DNA of 64,000 bases from NCBI GenBank assembly GCA_029263315.1, contig JAJCXR010000046.1:1-64000 (forward strand), in the 5' to 3' direction. Each line of letters opens with the position of its first letter. The first letter of the stretch is position 1. Positions 37,584 to 46,870 of this stretch are shown piece after piece. The DNA comes from Acidobacteriota bacterium. Lineage in GTDB: Bacteria; Acidobacteriota; Thermoanaerobaculia; Multivoradales; J023. The notes under the pieces are model-generated. The model searched no databases and was not told where the DNA came from. It saw only the letters and a list, made by a program, of their open reading frames with translations. Both the position numbers and the translations under genes were made by a program.

Positions 37584-37726
37584 AGTTTGTCAGATTCAGC
37601 GAGCTTGCTCGCTGCAGGTTGCCCCCCTTTGAAAAAGGGGGAAGCCAGAAGGCAGGGCCCCCCTTCGGCTTCCGGGCCGTCCTCCGTTTGCCAAAGGGGG
37701 AAGCCAGAATAGTGATCTGACAAAGT
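37584..37726. repeat. MITE-like palindromic element
   Basis: The segment is bounded by TTTGTCAGAT and its exact inverse ATCTGACAAA. Inside are a perfect palindrome CAGCGAGCTTGCTCGCTG, a CCCCCTTT/AAAGGGGG hairpin and two direct copies of AAAGGGGGAAGCCAGAA. There is no open frame. The layout fits a small non-autonomous mobile or REP-type repeat inserted after the subtilase gene. The rest of the gap to 38025 is AT-richer and shows nothing else. Confidence 0.65.
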
Positions 37727-38025
37727 AGCATCAGCCTTACTCGCAAGACTCTCAAGAAGAGAACGTAGGAGGAATGGGCGGTCCTGAGTACGTCCGTCCA
37801 TTGCTATTTCTGTTCGTATTCATTTTTGATAAATATTTCTGAAGTTTCTTGGCCGGCCGATAAACAAATTTTCCACAACCGGACCTATACACCCGAACGC
37901 CGAGACAGCAGTTTCGAACGGCTGACAGGGCCGGTTGAAGAGGCCGAAAACCCGTTAATCAGACTTCACCTTGCAGTTCCATGCAGCTGATTCGCATGGC
38001 GGTGGATCTCCTATGGAGAAACGAC

Positions 38026-41000
38026 ATGACATTCCTCCAGGCTCGCATTGTTCCAGTGACCCTGTCGGTTTTTTTAACCTTTCTGATCGGCGGTCCCGCC
38101 TCGGGTCAGATCTCTGGGGACACCTGGTTCCCCATCGGTCCGGCTCCCATCGATGGTTTCTTTGCCGGCGGGGTTTCCGGCCGAGCTACGGCCATTGCCG
38201 TGAATCCGGCCAATGCCGACGACATTTGGTTGGGTACAGCTGCTGGTGGTGTTTGGCACACCCTCGATGCCGGTCTCAATTGGCAACCGGAATCCGATCG
38301 ACAGGATGCGCTGGCGATCGGGGCTATCGCGGTCGCGGGTTGTGATAGCTCAGGTTGTGCTCGGATTTATGTCGGTACGGGGGAGAACGCGATCCGGCGG
38401 GACACGATTTACGGCGCCGGCTTGCTTATGGGTTCGGTGACAGGGGGTGAATTTCCGACCTTTGGCTGGACGCACATCACCGGGTCTCCCTTTGACTTCC
38501 GATTTGGCTCGATCAACGACGTCGTTCTCGATCCCGGTACTTCCGGCGGTGGCCAGCGAATTTTTGTGACGCTTTCGAGTGGGGTCACCGTCGGCGCACC
38601 GGAGTCGACGATCACGGCGCCTCAGCCATCCGGAGGTTATGGGATCTATCGATCCGACAACAACGGAGGCGCCTGGAGCAAGCTCTCTGTCAGTGGCTCC
38701 AACACTGCTCGGCCGACGGATCTAGAGATGCATCCGAGCAATCCTCAGATTCTCTTCGCTGGTTTCCTGGGGCGGGGTGTCTTCCGCTCGACCGACGGTG
38801 GGGCCACGTGGTGCCCCTTGAACGGCGGTTTTGCCCAGCCCGCCGGTTGCCCCAACCAAACTCTTCCGCATCTCGCAACAACGACCTTCGACCATGTGGA
38901 GATCGCCTTTGCGGCCGACCCGCAGGTGCTCTACGCAACGTTTGGCACCTGCCCCGATCAGCTGCTCGAGGATTGTTCACCGATCATCTACCGGTCCGGG
39001 GATGGCGGCCTGAGCTGGGTGTTCCGCCGCGACGCGACATCTGCCAATCCCCAGCCCAGGGGCTATAGCCGTTACACCCATGCCTTGGCGGTCGATCCGG
39101 CCGATGAGGACACACTGTTTGTGGGAGGCGTCAACCTTTGGCGCTCGACCGATGGTGGCATGACGTTTACGACGACGGATTTCAATCTGGCACCGGGTCC
39201 TGGCAGTGGCGTCGTCCATTCGGATCATCGCGCCGTGGTCTTTCATCCGACCTCACTGAACCGGGTCTACACCGCGGGAGATGGCGGCTTCGCCGTCTCG
39301 GAGAATGGTGGTACGGCATGGATGCCGCGCAATGACGACCTCCAGATCACCGGTTTCCACGGTATCGGATCCTCACCGTTGACCCCGGCGGTGGTCGGCA
39401 CCAGCCAGGACAATGGCGGCCAGCTGTGGAACGGTAGCCGCAGATGGAAGCATCTGCCGTGCTGTGGGGATGGAGGTTATTCCTTTCTTGATTTCGACGA
39501 CGTCATGACGGTTTATGCGGCGTCCAATCACGGTTCCCCGACACGCTCTTTGAACGGTGGAATCAACTTCTCGACGATCGCTTCCGGTCTCCCGTCCTCG
39601 GAACCCAGGCTCTTTTACGCTCCTTTTGTGCAAGCCTCATCGCCGAACGGCATGGGAGAGCATGCCCTCTACTGGGGCGGCAGCCGCTTATTCCGCAGCA
39701 TCGACAATGGCGATTCGTGGACTGCCGTGAGCCCGGTGCTGGCCACCGGGCTCGAGCCCGAGATCGTCACCGAGGCCACAACCTCCGGCCACATCGCGGC
39801 TGGAACCGGTGTCAACGTCATCAGCGCTATCGGTATCGCTCCGAGCGACCCGAACCGGGTCTACATCGGCTACTACGGTGGTGAAGTCTTCCGCTCCAAC
39901 CCGGCGCCGTGTGTCGCCGGCTCCTGTTGGTCGTCCGTCGACGGTGGTTTGCCCAACACCGCGGTCACCCGAATCGCCGTGCATCCGACCGATCCGCAGA
40001 CGGCCTATGCGACCTTCTCGGGTTTCGGCGGTTTTGCCCGGGTTTGGAAGACCACCAACGGAGGTGGCAACTGGAATCCAGTTGTGTCCGGGCTGCCGCC
40101 GAACGTGCCGGCCAATACGGTGAGTATCGAGCCGAGTTTTCCGGAGCGCCTCTATGTCGGTTTGGACAGCGGCCCTGAGGGTGCCAGCCTGTTCCGCTCG
40201 ACCAACGGTGGGGCGAGTTGGGATCCCTGGGCTCAAGGTTTGCCCAACGCCCCGGTGTTCGAGATCTCCATCGACGAAACCCACGGCCGCATCTACACCG
40301 CCACCCACGGCCGCGGCGCCTTCGTGCTCGGCGAGCCGTTCATCAGCAACTTCGAAGGTTGGGTGGACGATCGCATTTGGGACATTCCGGTGTACGGCCA
40401 GAATTTCTTTCCAAACCAGAGCTGCACCATGTCGATCTTGCAGTCCAACGGCGACGTCTGTGCTTCCGGCAGTGTCGACGTCATGGGGGGCTCCATCGAG
40501 ACCGACGCTGACGGTGTGCTCGAAACCTCGCTGGCCAACATGTGGGGGGGCAAGAAGGTTGCGTGGGCTTGCTTCAACGGCAACTGTCTTGGTGGCACGC
40601 CGATCTCAGAATGCTATGACGACGCCGACAGCGACGGAGACCTCGATCCGCTGTCGACCATCGTGGTGACCTGTGGGGGTCAGATCGCCATCGGTCAGGT
40701 GGTCGGCTGTCCCCCCCTCGACAATCCGCCGAGCAGTGTGACCGAGCTCGATCTGGATGGCTTCGGTGGCGGCGGCGGCGGTGGCGGTGGCCTCGAGGCG
40801 GACCAAGGGAGCCAACCCGAAGGCCTGCTCCGTTTGGTCGCCAGTATCCAACGGCGTGTGGGGACCGAGTCCTTGTGCGCGGTCGCCGTTCCGTACTTCC
40901 TGGGTGATTCCGATCGTCAGGTTCTCGAACGAGCCCGCGACGCGGTCGCCGCCAAACCCAACTGTGTCGCCAACGGGGTAGAAGCGATCTTCGACCCGGG

Positions 41001-42237
41001 CGATGCGGGGCCCTCGGAGGATGAGTTTGCCCGCCTACCGCGATTCATGCTGCAAGCCCCGTCGCTGACCGGCGGTCAGTTGGTGACCGGCCTTCATCTC
41101 GAGCCTGGCGAAGGCACCGGAGGTTGCTTCCGGCTCGATGGGCTTGGCGTACCGATGGTCAATCAGATTCAGATCGTGAAGATTGCTCTCCTGACGCCTC
41201 CGGGGGGCGCTGCTGGCGGCAACCTGAAGCTCGTCGAGCACACCCCTTTAGGGACCTGTGCGATCACCGTTCCGACGGTGGCAGGGCAGAGTGGAGCCGA
41301 GCTCTCGGCGGCGATCGCCAACGCTGTTCAGGCACCTGGAATTCCCGGCCCGCACCCCCACTGCCCGTCCGACAAGAATTCCCGCGACATCGTCGACCAC
41401 GGTGGTTTCTTGATCTCGGTGCACGCGTCATCGATCGAGATCTGCACCGATGATCCGAACGTCGGTTTCGACCTGCGCCCGGAGGAGCTGACCAACGTCC
41501 ATCCCATCGCCGACGCTGGCGGCGATCGAACCGTGGCGCCAGGGGCAGCGGTGACCCTCGACGGCTCGCGATCTTCTGATCCCGACTCCACCGCCGGGAC
41601 CCACGACGACATCGAGACCTTCGAGTGGTTCGAGGTCTCCGGGACCCCGGTGTCCCTGGGATCCGGCGTGCTGGTCAGCGTGCCGCTGACTGCGGGCCTA
41701 CACCGCATCCGACTGCGGACGACCGACAAGGGGGGCTTGTCGGACATCGACGAGGCAACGGTCAACGTCGGGCCTGGACTAGGCACTGAGGGGCGCTTTC
41801 AGTGGAGCTTTCATCTCGGTTCGGCCCATCCCCTATCGTCTGAGCTAGACGATTCCAACGCCGATGCCAACATCTATGTACAGCTCGATCTTGGCTACAA
41901 GCTAACCGACAACCTAGAGCTCAAGGGGATGTTGGGTCTCGCCCAGCTCAGCGCTGAGAGCTCGGCCGCAGTGGAGCATCCTCGCTGGTTGCACGGTTCC
42001 TTCAACCTGAGACGGGACTTCTTGACTTCCCCCGGTCTGGCGCCCTTCCTGCAGTTGGGGCCGGGACTCTATAAATCGAAGACAGACGATACCGATTTTG
42101 GATGGAACTTCGGACTCGGAGCGCGCCTACCACTGAGCTCACCTTTTGGTCTCGAGATCGGAGCGGACTATCACCAAATCTCCGACGACAATACTTCCAG
42201 TTTTTTTACCTTGCAACTGGGAGTGCTATTCCGCTGA
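38026..42237 (+). CDS. Secreted beta-propeller / PKD / outer-membrane barrel fusion
   Basis: The start at 38026 has GGAG seven bases upstream and opens a signal peptide (RIVPVTLSVFLTFLIGGPASG). Residues 25-800 contain BNR/sortilin-type propeller blades, recognised by repeated RSTDGGATW, RSGDGGLSW and KTTNGGGNW Asp-box motifs. A glycine-rich linker, a domain of unknown type and a PKD-like domain (ADAGGDRTVAPGAAVTLDGS, about 1160-1260) follow. The last 140 residues alternate polar and hydrophobic residues (FQWSFHLGSAHPL to TLQLGVLFR) and end in aromatic-Arg, as in small eight-strand outer-membrane barrels. The barrel probably anchors the propeller on the cell surface. Total length is 1403 residues. 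Confidence 0.82.
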   Translation: MTFLQARIVPVTLSVFLTFLIGGPASGQISGDTWFPIGPAPIDGFFAGGVSGRATAIAVNPANADDIWLGTAAGGVWHTLDAGLNWQPESDRQDALAIGAIAVAGCDSSGCARIYVGTGENAIRRDTIYGAGLLMGSVTGGEFPTFGWTHITGSPFDFRFGSINDVVLDPGTSGGGQRIFVTLSSGVTVGAPESTITAPQPSGGYGIYRSDNNGGAWSKLSVSGSNTARPTDLEMHPSNPQILFAGFLGRGVFRSTDGGATWCPLNGGFAQPAGCPNQTLPHLATTTFDHVEIAFAADPQVLYATFGTCPDQLLEDCSPIIYRSGDGGLSWVFRRDATSANPQPRGYSRYTHALAVDPADEDTLFVGGVNLWRSTDGGMTFTTTDFNLAPGPGSGVVHSDHRAVVFHPTSLNRVYTAGDGGFAVSENGGTAWMPRNDDLQITGFHGIGSSPLTPAVVGTSQDNGGQLWNGSRRWKHLPCCGDGGYSFLDFDDVMTVYAASNHGSPTRSLNGGINFSTIASGLPSSEPRLFYAPFVQASSPNGMGEHALYWGGSRLFRSIDNGDSWTAVSPVLATGLEPEIVTEATTSGHIAAGTGVNVISAIGIAPSDPNRVYIGYYGGEVFRSNPAPCVAGSCWSSVDGGLPNTAVTRIAVHPTDPQTAYATFSGFGGFARVWKTTNGGGNWNPVVSGLPPNVPANTVSIEPSFPERLYVGLDSGPEGASLFRSTNGGASWDPWAQGLPNAPVFEISIDETHGRIYTATHGRGAFVLGEPFISNFEGWVDDRIWDIPVYGQNFFPNQSCTMSILQSNGDVCASGSVDVMGGSIETDADGVLETSLANMWGGKKVAWACFNGNCLGGTPISECYDDADSDGDLDPLSTIVVTCGGQIAIGQVVGCPPLDNPPSSVTELDLDGFGGGGGGGGGLEADQGSQPEGLLRLVASIQRRVGTESLCAVAVPYFLGDSDRQVLERARDAVAAKPNCVANGVEAIFDPGDAGPSEDEFARLPRFMLQAPSLTGGQLVTGLHLEPGEGTGGCFRLDGLGVPMVNQIQIVKIALLTPPGGAAGGNLKLVEHTPLGTCAITVPTVAGQSGAELSAAIANAVQAPGIPGPHPHCPSDKNSRDIVDHGGFLISVHASSIEICTDDPNVGFDLRPEELTNVHPIADAGGDRTVAPGAAVTLDGSRSSDPDSTAGTHDDIETFEWFEVSGTPVSLGSGVLVSVPLTAGLHRIRLRTTDKGGLSDIDEATVNVGPGLGTEGRFQWSFHLGSAHPLSSELDDSNADANIYVQLDLGYKLTDNLELKGMLGLAQLSAESSAAVEHPRWLHGSFNLRRDFLTSPGLAPFLQLGPGLYKSKTDDTDFGWNFGLGARLPLSSPFGLEIGADYHQISDDNTSSFFTLQLGVLFR

Positions 42238-42288
42238 TAGATGTCGGCGACGGAGCCGTTCCGACAACAACACGGGTGTCACCCTTTG

Positions 42289-42301
42289 AAAGGAGGTGAT
42301 C
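42289..42301 (+). promoter_or_regulatory. Perfect Shine-Dalgarno sequence without a matched start
   Basis: AAAGGAGGTGATC is an exact complement of the 3' end of 16S rRNA. The only starts nearby are a GTG embedded in it and, much later, the ATG at 42434. The triplet at the ideal distance is ATA. Confidence 0.5.
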
Positions 42302-42308
42302 GATAACG

Positions 42309-42333
42309 AGCTCAGCTCAGCTCAGCTCAGCTC
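42309..42333 (+). repeat. Pentanucleotide tandem repeat (AGCTC)5
   Basis: Five exact copies of AGCTC, then a sixth after ACTT. More AGCTC-like copies occur near 42393. A gain or loss of one unit would shift the frame of any translation starting at the upstream ribosome site. Confidence 0.9.
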
Positions 42334-42433
42334 ACTTAGCTCACTTACATCGTTAGCCAGTAAACCATCAGGTTATTCAATTGAGACAAGAGTGCTCAGC
42401 TCAGACTGTAGTGCTCGCGAAAGGATCCTACAC

Positions 42434-42847
42434 ATGCCACAAGATGACAAGTTTCAACTCACCGCATCCAGCAACGCCACGACCCTCTTGCGACTGAATC
42501 CCGGTTTGACCTTCAGCGCCGCTGATCTTCAGGCGATTCAGGCCGGAACCCTATTGCCGGTGGGTCCAGGGACCCTTGTCGCCCGGGGGGCTGGGACCTT
42601 GAAGGGCTTCGGTTGCATCAAGTACTTACGCTATCAAGAGAACGACAATGACTTGGTGCGGGTCGAATTCGACAGTGGGGATTTTTTGGACCAGTCCAAC
42701 TGCGCTAATCTCGGCGAGTTTCGCCAGAGGCTGCAAGAGGCCGCAAATTTCGGTTTCGGGGTCACCGGTTGTCTCGATACAAAAAAGAAGAGGCTCTTCA
42801 TGCTGAACCTCTACCCATGTCAGTGCAAGTGCGATCGGAGAGATTGA
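42434..42847 (+). CDS. Hypothetical protein, small, Cys-containing C-terminus
   Basis: The 137-residue product from ATG 42434 (MPQDDKFQLTASSNATTLL) has GAAAGGATCC upstream. The ORF track starts at the GTG at 42296, which would add 46 residues encoded partly by the AGCTC repeat. No signal peptide is present. The body is a mix of strands and helices, and the end is CQCKCDRRD, a possible metal or redox site. The family is not recognised. It converges on the histidine kinase gene. Confidence 0.6.
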   Translation: MPQDDKFQLTASSNATTLLRLNPGLTFSAADLQAIQAGTLLPVGPGTLVARGAGTLKGFGCIKYLRYQENDNDLVRVEFDSGDFLDQSNCANLGEFRQRLQEAANFGFGVTGCLDTKKKRLFMLNLYPCQCKCDRRD

Positions 42848-42872
42848 CGCTCGGGTGTTGATCTGCCGTCTG

Positions 42873-42898
42873 CCGTCCGCCGGACGTTCGGCGGACGG
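42873..42898. terminator. Hairpin between convergent genes
   Basis: A perfect 10-bp stem, CCGTCCGCCG and CGGCGGACGG, closes a GACGTT loop. It lies between the stops at 42847 (+) and 42918 (-). There is no clear T-run, so a bidirectional or Rho-assisted terminator is possible. Confidence 0.6.
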
Positions 42899-42917
42899 TG
42901 GGTTCCAATGCCGGAGG

Positions 42918-45900
42918 CTAGGCCGCGGGCCAAGCATTCCCCTGATGAAGACGCTGTAGCACTTCGCCCAACTCTTCACCGCGTAGCGGTTTGCTCAAGA
43001 AGGCGTCCATGCCCACCGCCCTGCTGCGGTCGCGTTCGCGCCGCATGGCGCTGGCGGTGAGGGCGATGATGATCGGCTGCCCGGCGGCCGCCCCTTGGCG
43101 GATTTGTGTCGCCACCTCGAAGCCGTCGATTCCGGGCAGCTGGAGGTCGAGGAGGACGACATCGTAGGGCCGCTTGGCGACCGCTTCGAGGGCGGTCTCG
43201 CCGTCGACGGCAAAGTCGCAGCTATAACCCATGCTTTCGAGGATGGCCCCGACCACCAAACGATTCACCTCGTCATCTTCGACGGCGAGAATGGCGAGCG
43301 GTGAGTCGAAGGGCATCGTCGACGCTTGACCGCATGCCAGAGTCTGCCCGGGAGGTCGCTCGGGCTCCTGGTCGTGGCCCAGCTCAGTGGCTGGAGCCGT
43401 GCCCCGAGCCAAGATCATCAAGACCCGAAAAATGGAGCCTCCACCGTCGGGGCTCTCCAGCTCGATGCGACCGTTCATCGCCAGACATAGGCGGTTGACG
43501 ATGGCCAAGCCCAGGCCGACGCCGCCGAAACGTCGGGTGAGCGGTGCTTCGGCCTGCACAAATGGCTGGAAGATGGCGGCCTGCAGGCCGGCGGGAACTC
43601 CGGGGCCGGTGTCTTGTACCTCGAGCCACAGCTCCAGCTCCGCTCCGCGCTCGACCACCTTGGCCGTCACCCTCACCTCGCCATGATCGGTGAACTTGAT
43701 GGCATTGGTGAGAAGGTTGTTGAGCACTTGGCGCACCCGTCGCTCGTCGCCCACCGCCGGCGGCAGCTGGCGGGGAGACTGATCGAAGCTCAAGGAGAGG
43801 CCCTTCTCCGCGGCGCCCATGGCCGCCATGGAGATGGCGGTCTGTAGGCATTGCGCAAGATCGAAGGGTCGGGCGACCAACTCCAGTCGATCGTGCTCGA
43901 TACGTCCCAGGTCGAGGAGCTCATCGACGATGGCCAGGAGGTCGTCACCGGCTTTCTGGACCAGCCGCTGCCACTGTTGTTGGCGTGCATCCAAGGGCGT
44001 GGCGAGGAGCAGATCCGAGAGTCCGAGAATGGCATTGAGCGGCGTCCGCAACTCATGGCTCACAGTCGAGAGAAAGTCCGACTTGGCGGTTGTAGCGCTT
44101 TCCGCTTCTGCCCTTGCCGCTTCGGCTAGCTGGCGTGCCGCATGCTCGCGCGCCGCCGCTATTTCGAGCTCTTGATTGGCCCGCGACAGCTCGGCGGTGC
44201 GGTGCGCCACCAAGGTGCGTAACCTGCGATTCCGCCAGCGTACGACCGACATCGCCAGCAGGAGGGCGAGAACAGTGAGGGTGAGGCGGAAGGGCCAGCT
44301 TTGGAGAAGGGTGGGGGGGAGCTCGAAGTCGAGGGCCGCCACCGCTCCAAAGGGCCCCCCGTCCTGATGTCGCGCCGCCGCTTCAAATCGATAGCGGCCC
44401 GGTGGCAGATTGGTGTAGCGCAGCGAGCGCTCGGTACCGCCGTCGCGCCATCGGTCGTCGAAACCCAGCAGACGGTAGCGAAATACCACCCCTTCCGGTT
44501 CGTCGAAGTGGGGAGCAGTGAGCAGAAAAGCGAGCTCGCGGCGCCCTGCTCGCAATACCAACACAGCCTGCTCGGAGCCCAAGGGCAGCTCTTCGCCGTC
44601 GACCGTCAGACGCCGAATAACGGCCTGCGGAGGCGAGCCTTCGCTGAAGCGAGCCGGATCTCCCACCGCCAGCCCGCGGCCGGATGGGAACCATAGCCGG
44701 CCGTCGCGGTCACACCAACCTGCCGGTTGGCCGGTGCCGGAGAATCCCAAATCGCGAATGCCGTCACTTTCGGTCAACAACTGCATCTCCAGCCTGGGTA
44801 CTGCGCCGAAGGCGACCTGGGCCAGCTCGTCGGTGGCGACCCGCACCAGCCCGTGGTTGGTCGACATCCAGAGATGGCCCGTGGGGTCTTCAACCAACCA
44901 CATGACGAGAGCATAGGGAAGACCCTGGGGGGTGCCCACCTGCCCGAAGCGGTCCCCCTCCAGCACCGCCAGACCCCGATCGTTGGTGGCGATCCACAGT
45001 CTGCCCCGGTGATCTAGATGGAGGGCATTCAATTGGTTCGACGGCAGCTCGTGCGGATATTCGAATTGCCTGACCAGGTCGTCGTCGAAGGCGAACAGAC
45101 CGGCGCCGTAGGTGGCTACCCAGAGGGTGCCCGAGGGTTCCTCGACAATGGACGAAATATAGGGTTGCGCCGCACCGTCGAGCAGCGGCAGCGCCGTAAA
45201 ACTGCCGTCCGTCCGACGGGCCAGGCCGCTGCGGGAGCCCACCCAGAGGCGTCCACGACGGTCTTCGTGCACGGCGGTGATAGGACTCTGGGGTAGGCTC
45301 CCGTCGAGGTTGATCCGACGCCACGGCTGGGATTCCCCGGAGTACTGGAAGAGGCCGTGACGAAAAGTTCCAATCAGCAGGGAGCCATCGCGCCCGGCCG
45401 CCAGGGCCACGGTGTCAGAGGTGGGGAAGAGGGGCGAATCCAGGGTTTTGACCAGCCCGTCCTCGAGCTGCACGAGACCGCCATTGGTCGACACGTAGAG
45501 GGTGCCGTCAGGGCTCTCGAAAACGTTCCAAGTGGCATCGTCAGGCAAACCCTCAGGGGCACCGAAGGGCATAATCTCGTCTGAGCGTAAACGGTACAGG
45601 CCGCTGCTCCGGGTGCCGATCCACAGGCCCCCTTGGTTGTCTTCCCGCACCGTATCGACGATGCCCTCCGGACCCTTGACGAGCCGTTGCGGCGATTTTT
45701 CGCCGGCCCACGGACGCCAACGGAAGAGTCCGTCTTCCGTGGCGATCCACAATACATCGTGGGAATCGACGGTGAGGCTGCGAACCGTGGCCGGCAGGTC
45801 GACAGCCGGCCGCCTCGGGCTAGCGCCTCCGGGACCCAAAGTGACCTCGAGGAGCTGGCCGGTGTCGCTGGCGACCCACACCGAATGGTCGCCGCTGGGT

Positions 45901-46559
45901 GCCAAGGCGGTGATCAGGCGCCCGTCGACCCCGGGCAGTGGGACGAAGGCCCAGTCGGGTCCCTGTTGGCGATAGACGCCGCCCTCTGTTCCCAGCCACA
46001 GCCCGGAGGGTCCCTTGGCCAAAGCGCCGGCAGAGGCCGGCCCGCCGCTGTCTTCCAGGGGCACCGCCTTCAACTGTTCGTCGACGACCCGAAAAAGCCC
46101 AGACTGTTCGAAGGCGACGTAGACGGCGCCGCTGGCGTCGGCTTGGATACCGATCACCCGGCCACGATACTCGTCACCGGTCGGGAAGACGTTGAAGCGG
46201 CCTTGGGAATAGGTGGCCAAGGTGCCACCGTCGGTTCCGAACCACAGGCGACCGGTGGCGTCGAGGGCCAGCGCGTTGACGAAGTTATGCCCCAACTCCG
46301 GCGTGCCATCGACGGAAAAGCTGTCGAAGTCGACCCCGTCGAAGCGGGCTACCCCCTCTTGGGTTCCCAACCAAAGATAGCCCGCCTGATCTTGGAGGAT
46401 CGCCAGCACAGAAGCCTGGGGCAAACCCTGGCGCTGACCCCAAATATCGATCCGGTACTGGCTCAGGGCCCATGACGGTTCTAAGGCCAGGGCCGGCACC
46501 GCCAGCAGAATACCTATGGCCGTCCACCAGGCGACGCCCTGACGCCGATTCCAACTCAC
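42918..46559 (-). CDS. Hybrid two-component histidine kinase (Reg_prop/Y_Y_Y type)
   Basis: The GTG-started product has 1213 residues. A signal or anchor segment (WWTAIGILLAVPALAL) is followed by about fourteen Reg_prop blades (motifs like GYLWLGTQEGVARFDG) forming two periplasmic propellers, a Y_Y_Y domain near 690-760 and a membrane helix at about 768-787. Then come HisKA with SHELRTPLNAI (phospho-accepting His near 835), HATPase with NLLTNAIKF, DTGPGVP and FGGVGLGLAIV, and a receiver domain with EDDEVNRL, VVLLDLQLPG (Asp near 1136) and FLSKPL. It senses an extracellular ligand, often a polysaccharide breakdown product in this class. No DNA-binding domain is fused, so a partner must lie elsewhere. 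Confidence 0.93.
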   Translation of the reverse strand: MSWNRRQGVAWWTAIGILLAVPALALEPSWALSQYRIDIWGQRQGLPQASVLAILQDQAGYLWLGTQEGVARFDGVDFDSFSVDGTPELGHNFVNALALDATGRLWFGTDGGTLATYSQGRFNVFPTGDEYRGRVIGIQADASGAVYVAFEQSGLFRVVDEQLKAVPLEDSGGPASAGALAKGPSGLWLGTEGGVYRQQGPDWAFVPLPGVDGRLITALAPSGDHSVWVASDTGQLLEVTLGPGGASPRRPAVDLPATVRSLTVDSHDVLWIATEDGLFRWRPWAGEKSPQRLVKGPEGIVDTVREDNQGGLWIGTRSSGLYRLRSDEIMPFGAPEGLPDDATWNVFESPDGTLYVSTNGGLVQLEDGLVKTLDSPLFPTSDTVALAAGRDGSLLIGTFRHGLFQYSGESQPWRRINLDGSLPQSPITAVHEDRRGRLWVGSRSGLARRTDGSFTALPLLDGAAQPYISSIVEEPSGTLWVATYGAGLFAFDDDLVRQFEYPHELPSNQLNALHLDHRGRLWIATNDRGLAVLEGDRFGQVGTPQGLPYALVMWLVEDPTGHLWMSTNHGLVRVATDELAQVAFGAVPRLEMQLLTESDGIRDLGFSGTGQPAGWCDRDGRLWFPSGRGLAVGDPARFSEGSPPQAVIRRLTVDGEELPLGSEQAVLVLRAGRRELAFLLTAPHFDEPEGVVFRYRLLGFDDRWRDGGTERSLRYTNLPPGRYRFEAAARHQDGGPFGAVAALDFELPPTLLQSWPFRLTLTVLALLLAMSVVRWRNRRLRTLVAHRTAELSRANQELEIAAAREHAARQLAEAARAEAESATTAKSDFLSTVSHELRTPLNAILGLSDLLLATPLDARQQQWQRLVQKAGDDLLAIVDELLDLGRIEHDRLELVARPFDLAQCLQTAISMAAMGAAEKGLSLSFDQSPRQLPPAVGDERRVRQVLNNLLTNAIKFTDHGEVRVTAKVVERGAELELWLEVQDTGPGVPAGLQAAIFQPFVQAEAPLTRRFGGVGLGLAIVNRLCLAMNGRIELESPDGGGSIFRVLMILARGTAPATELGHDQEPERPPGQTLACGQASTMPFDSPLAILAVEDDEVNRLVVGAILESMGYSCDFAVDGETALEAVAKRPYDVVLLDLQLPGIDGFEVATQIRQGAAAGQPIIIALTASAMRRERDRSRAVGMDAFLSKPLRGEELGEVLQRLHQGNAWPAA

Positions 46560-46710
46560 GGCGATGGCTCTGTTTTGTTGGCGGTCATCTCGGGGAGGAG
46601 TCTATCGCTTTTGAGGCGGCGCCGGATGGCACTGGGAGCCGCTGTGGGCCGCTGCCCGGTCCGGCGCCAGGCGGCGTTGAAGGCCTCGGCGGGTGCTGGA
46701 CGGGTGGAAA

Positions 46711-46732
46711 CCTATGTTCCCCGGTCGTACAG
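46711..46732. mobile_element. Second IS-end scar
   Basis: CCTATGTTCCCCGGTCGTACAG matches 122-142 of this window except for one substituted or inserted base. The 100 bp to its left is GC-rich without a clear gene. It probably marks the edge of a lost insertion sequence just upstream of sigma cassette 2. Confidence 0.45.
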
Positions 46733-46870
46733 AGGAAGGGCCCTGCGATTCAGCCCATGGAGGCCCCGGCTGCCCATGGGCGTCTTGACCTCGCATTTCT
46801 ATTCTGGCATCGTGCTTCCCATGGTCATAGTTCCCATGGTTGAAGGGCGGAGCATCGAGATCGAAGCCGG

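Noticed and set aside
42434-42847. Gasdermin or other CHAT-activated toxin near the protease cassettes
   Set aside because: Looked for because CHAT and subtilase proteases can activate gasdermins. The only small gene is 137 residues with no pore-forming features or lipid tail, so no candidate is claimed.
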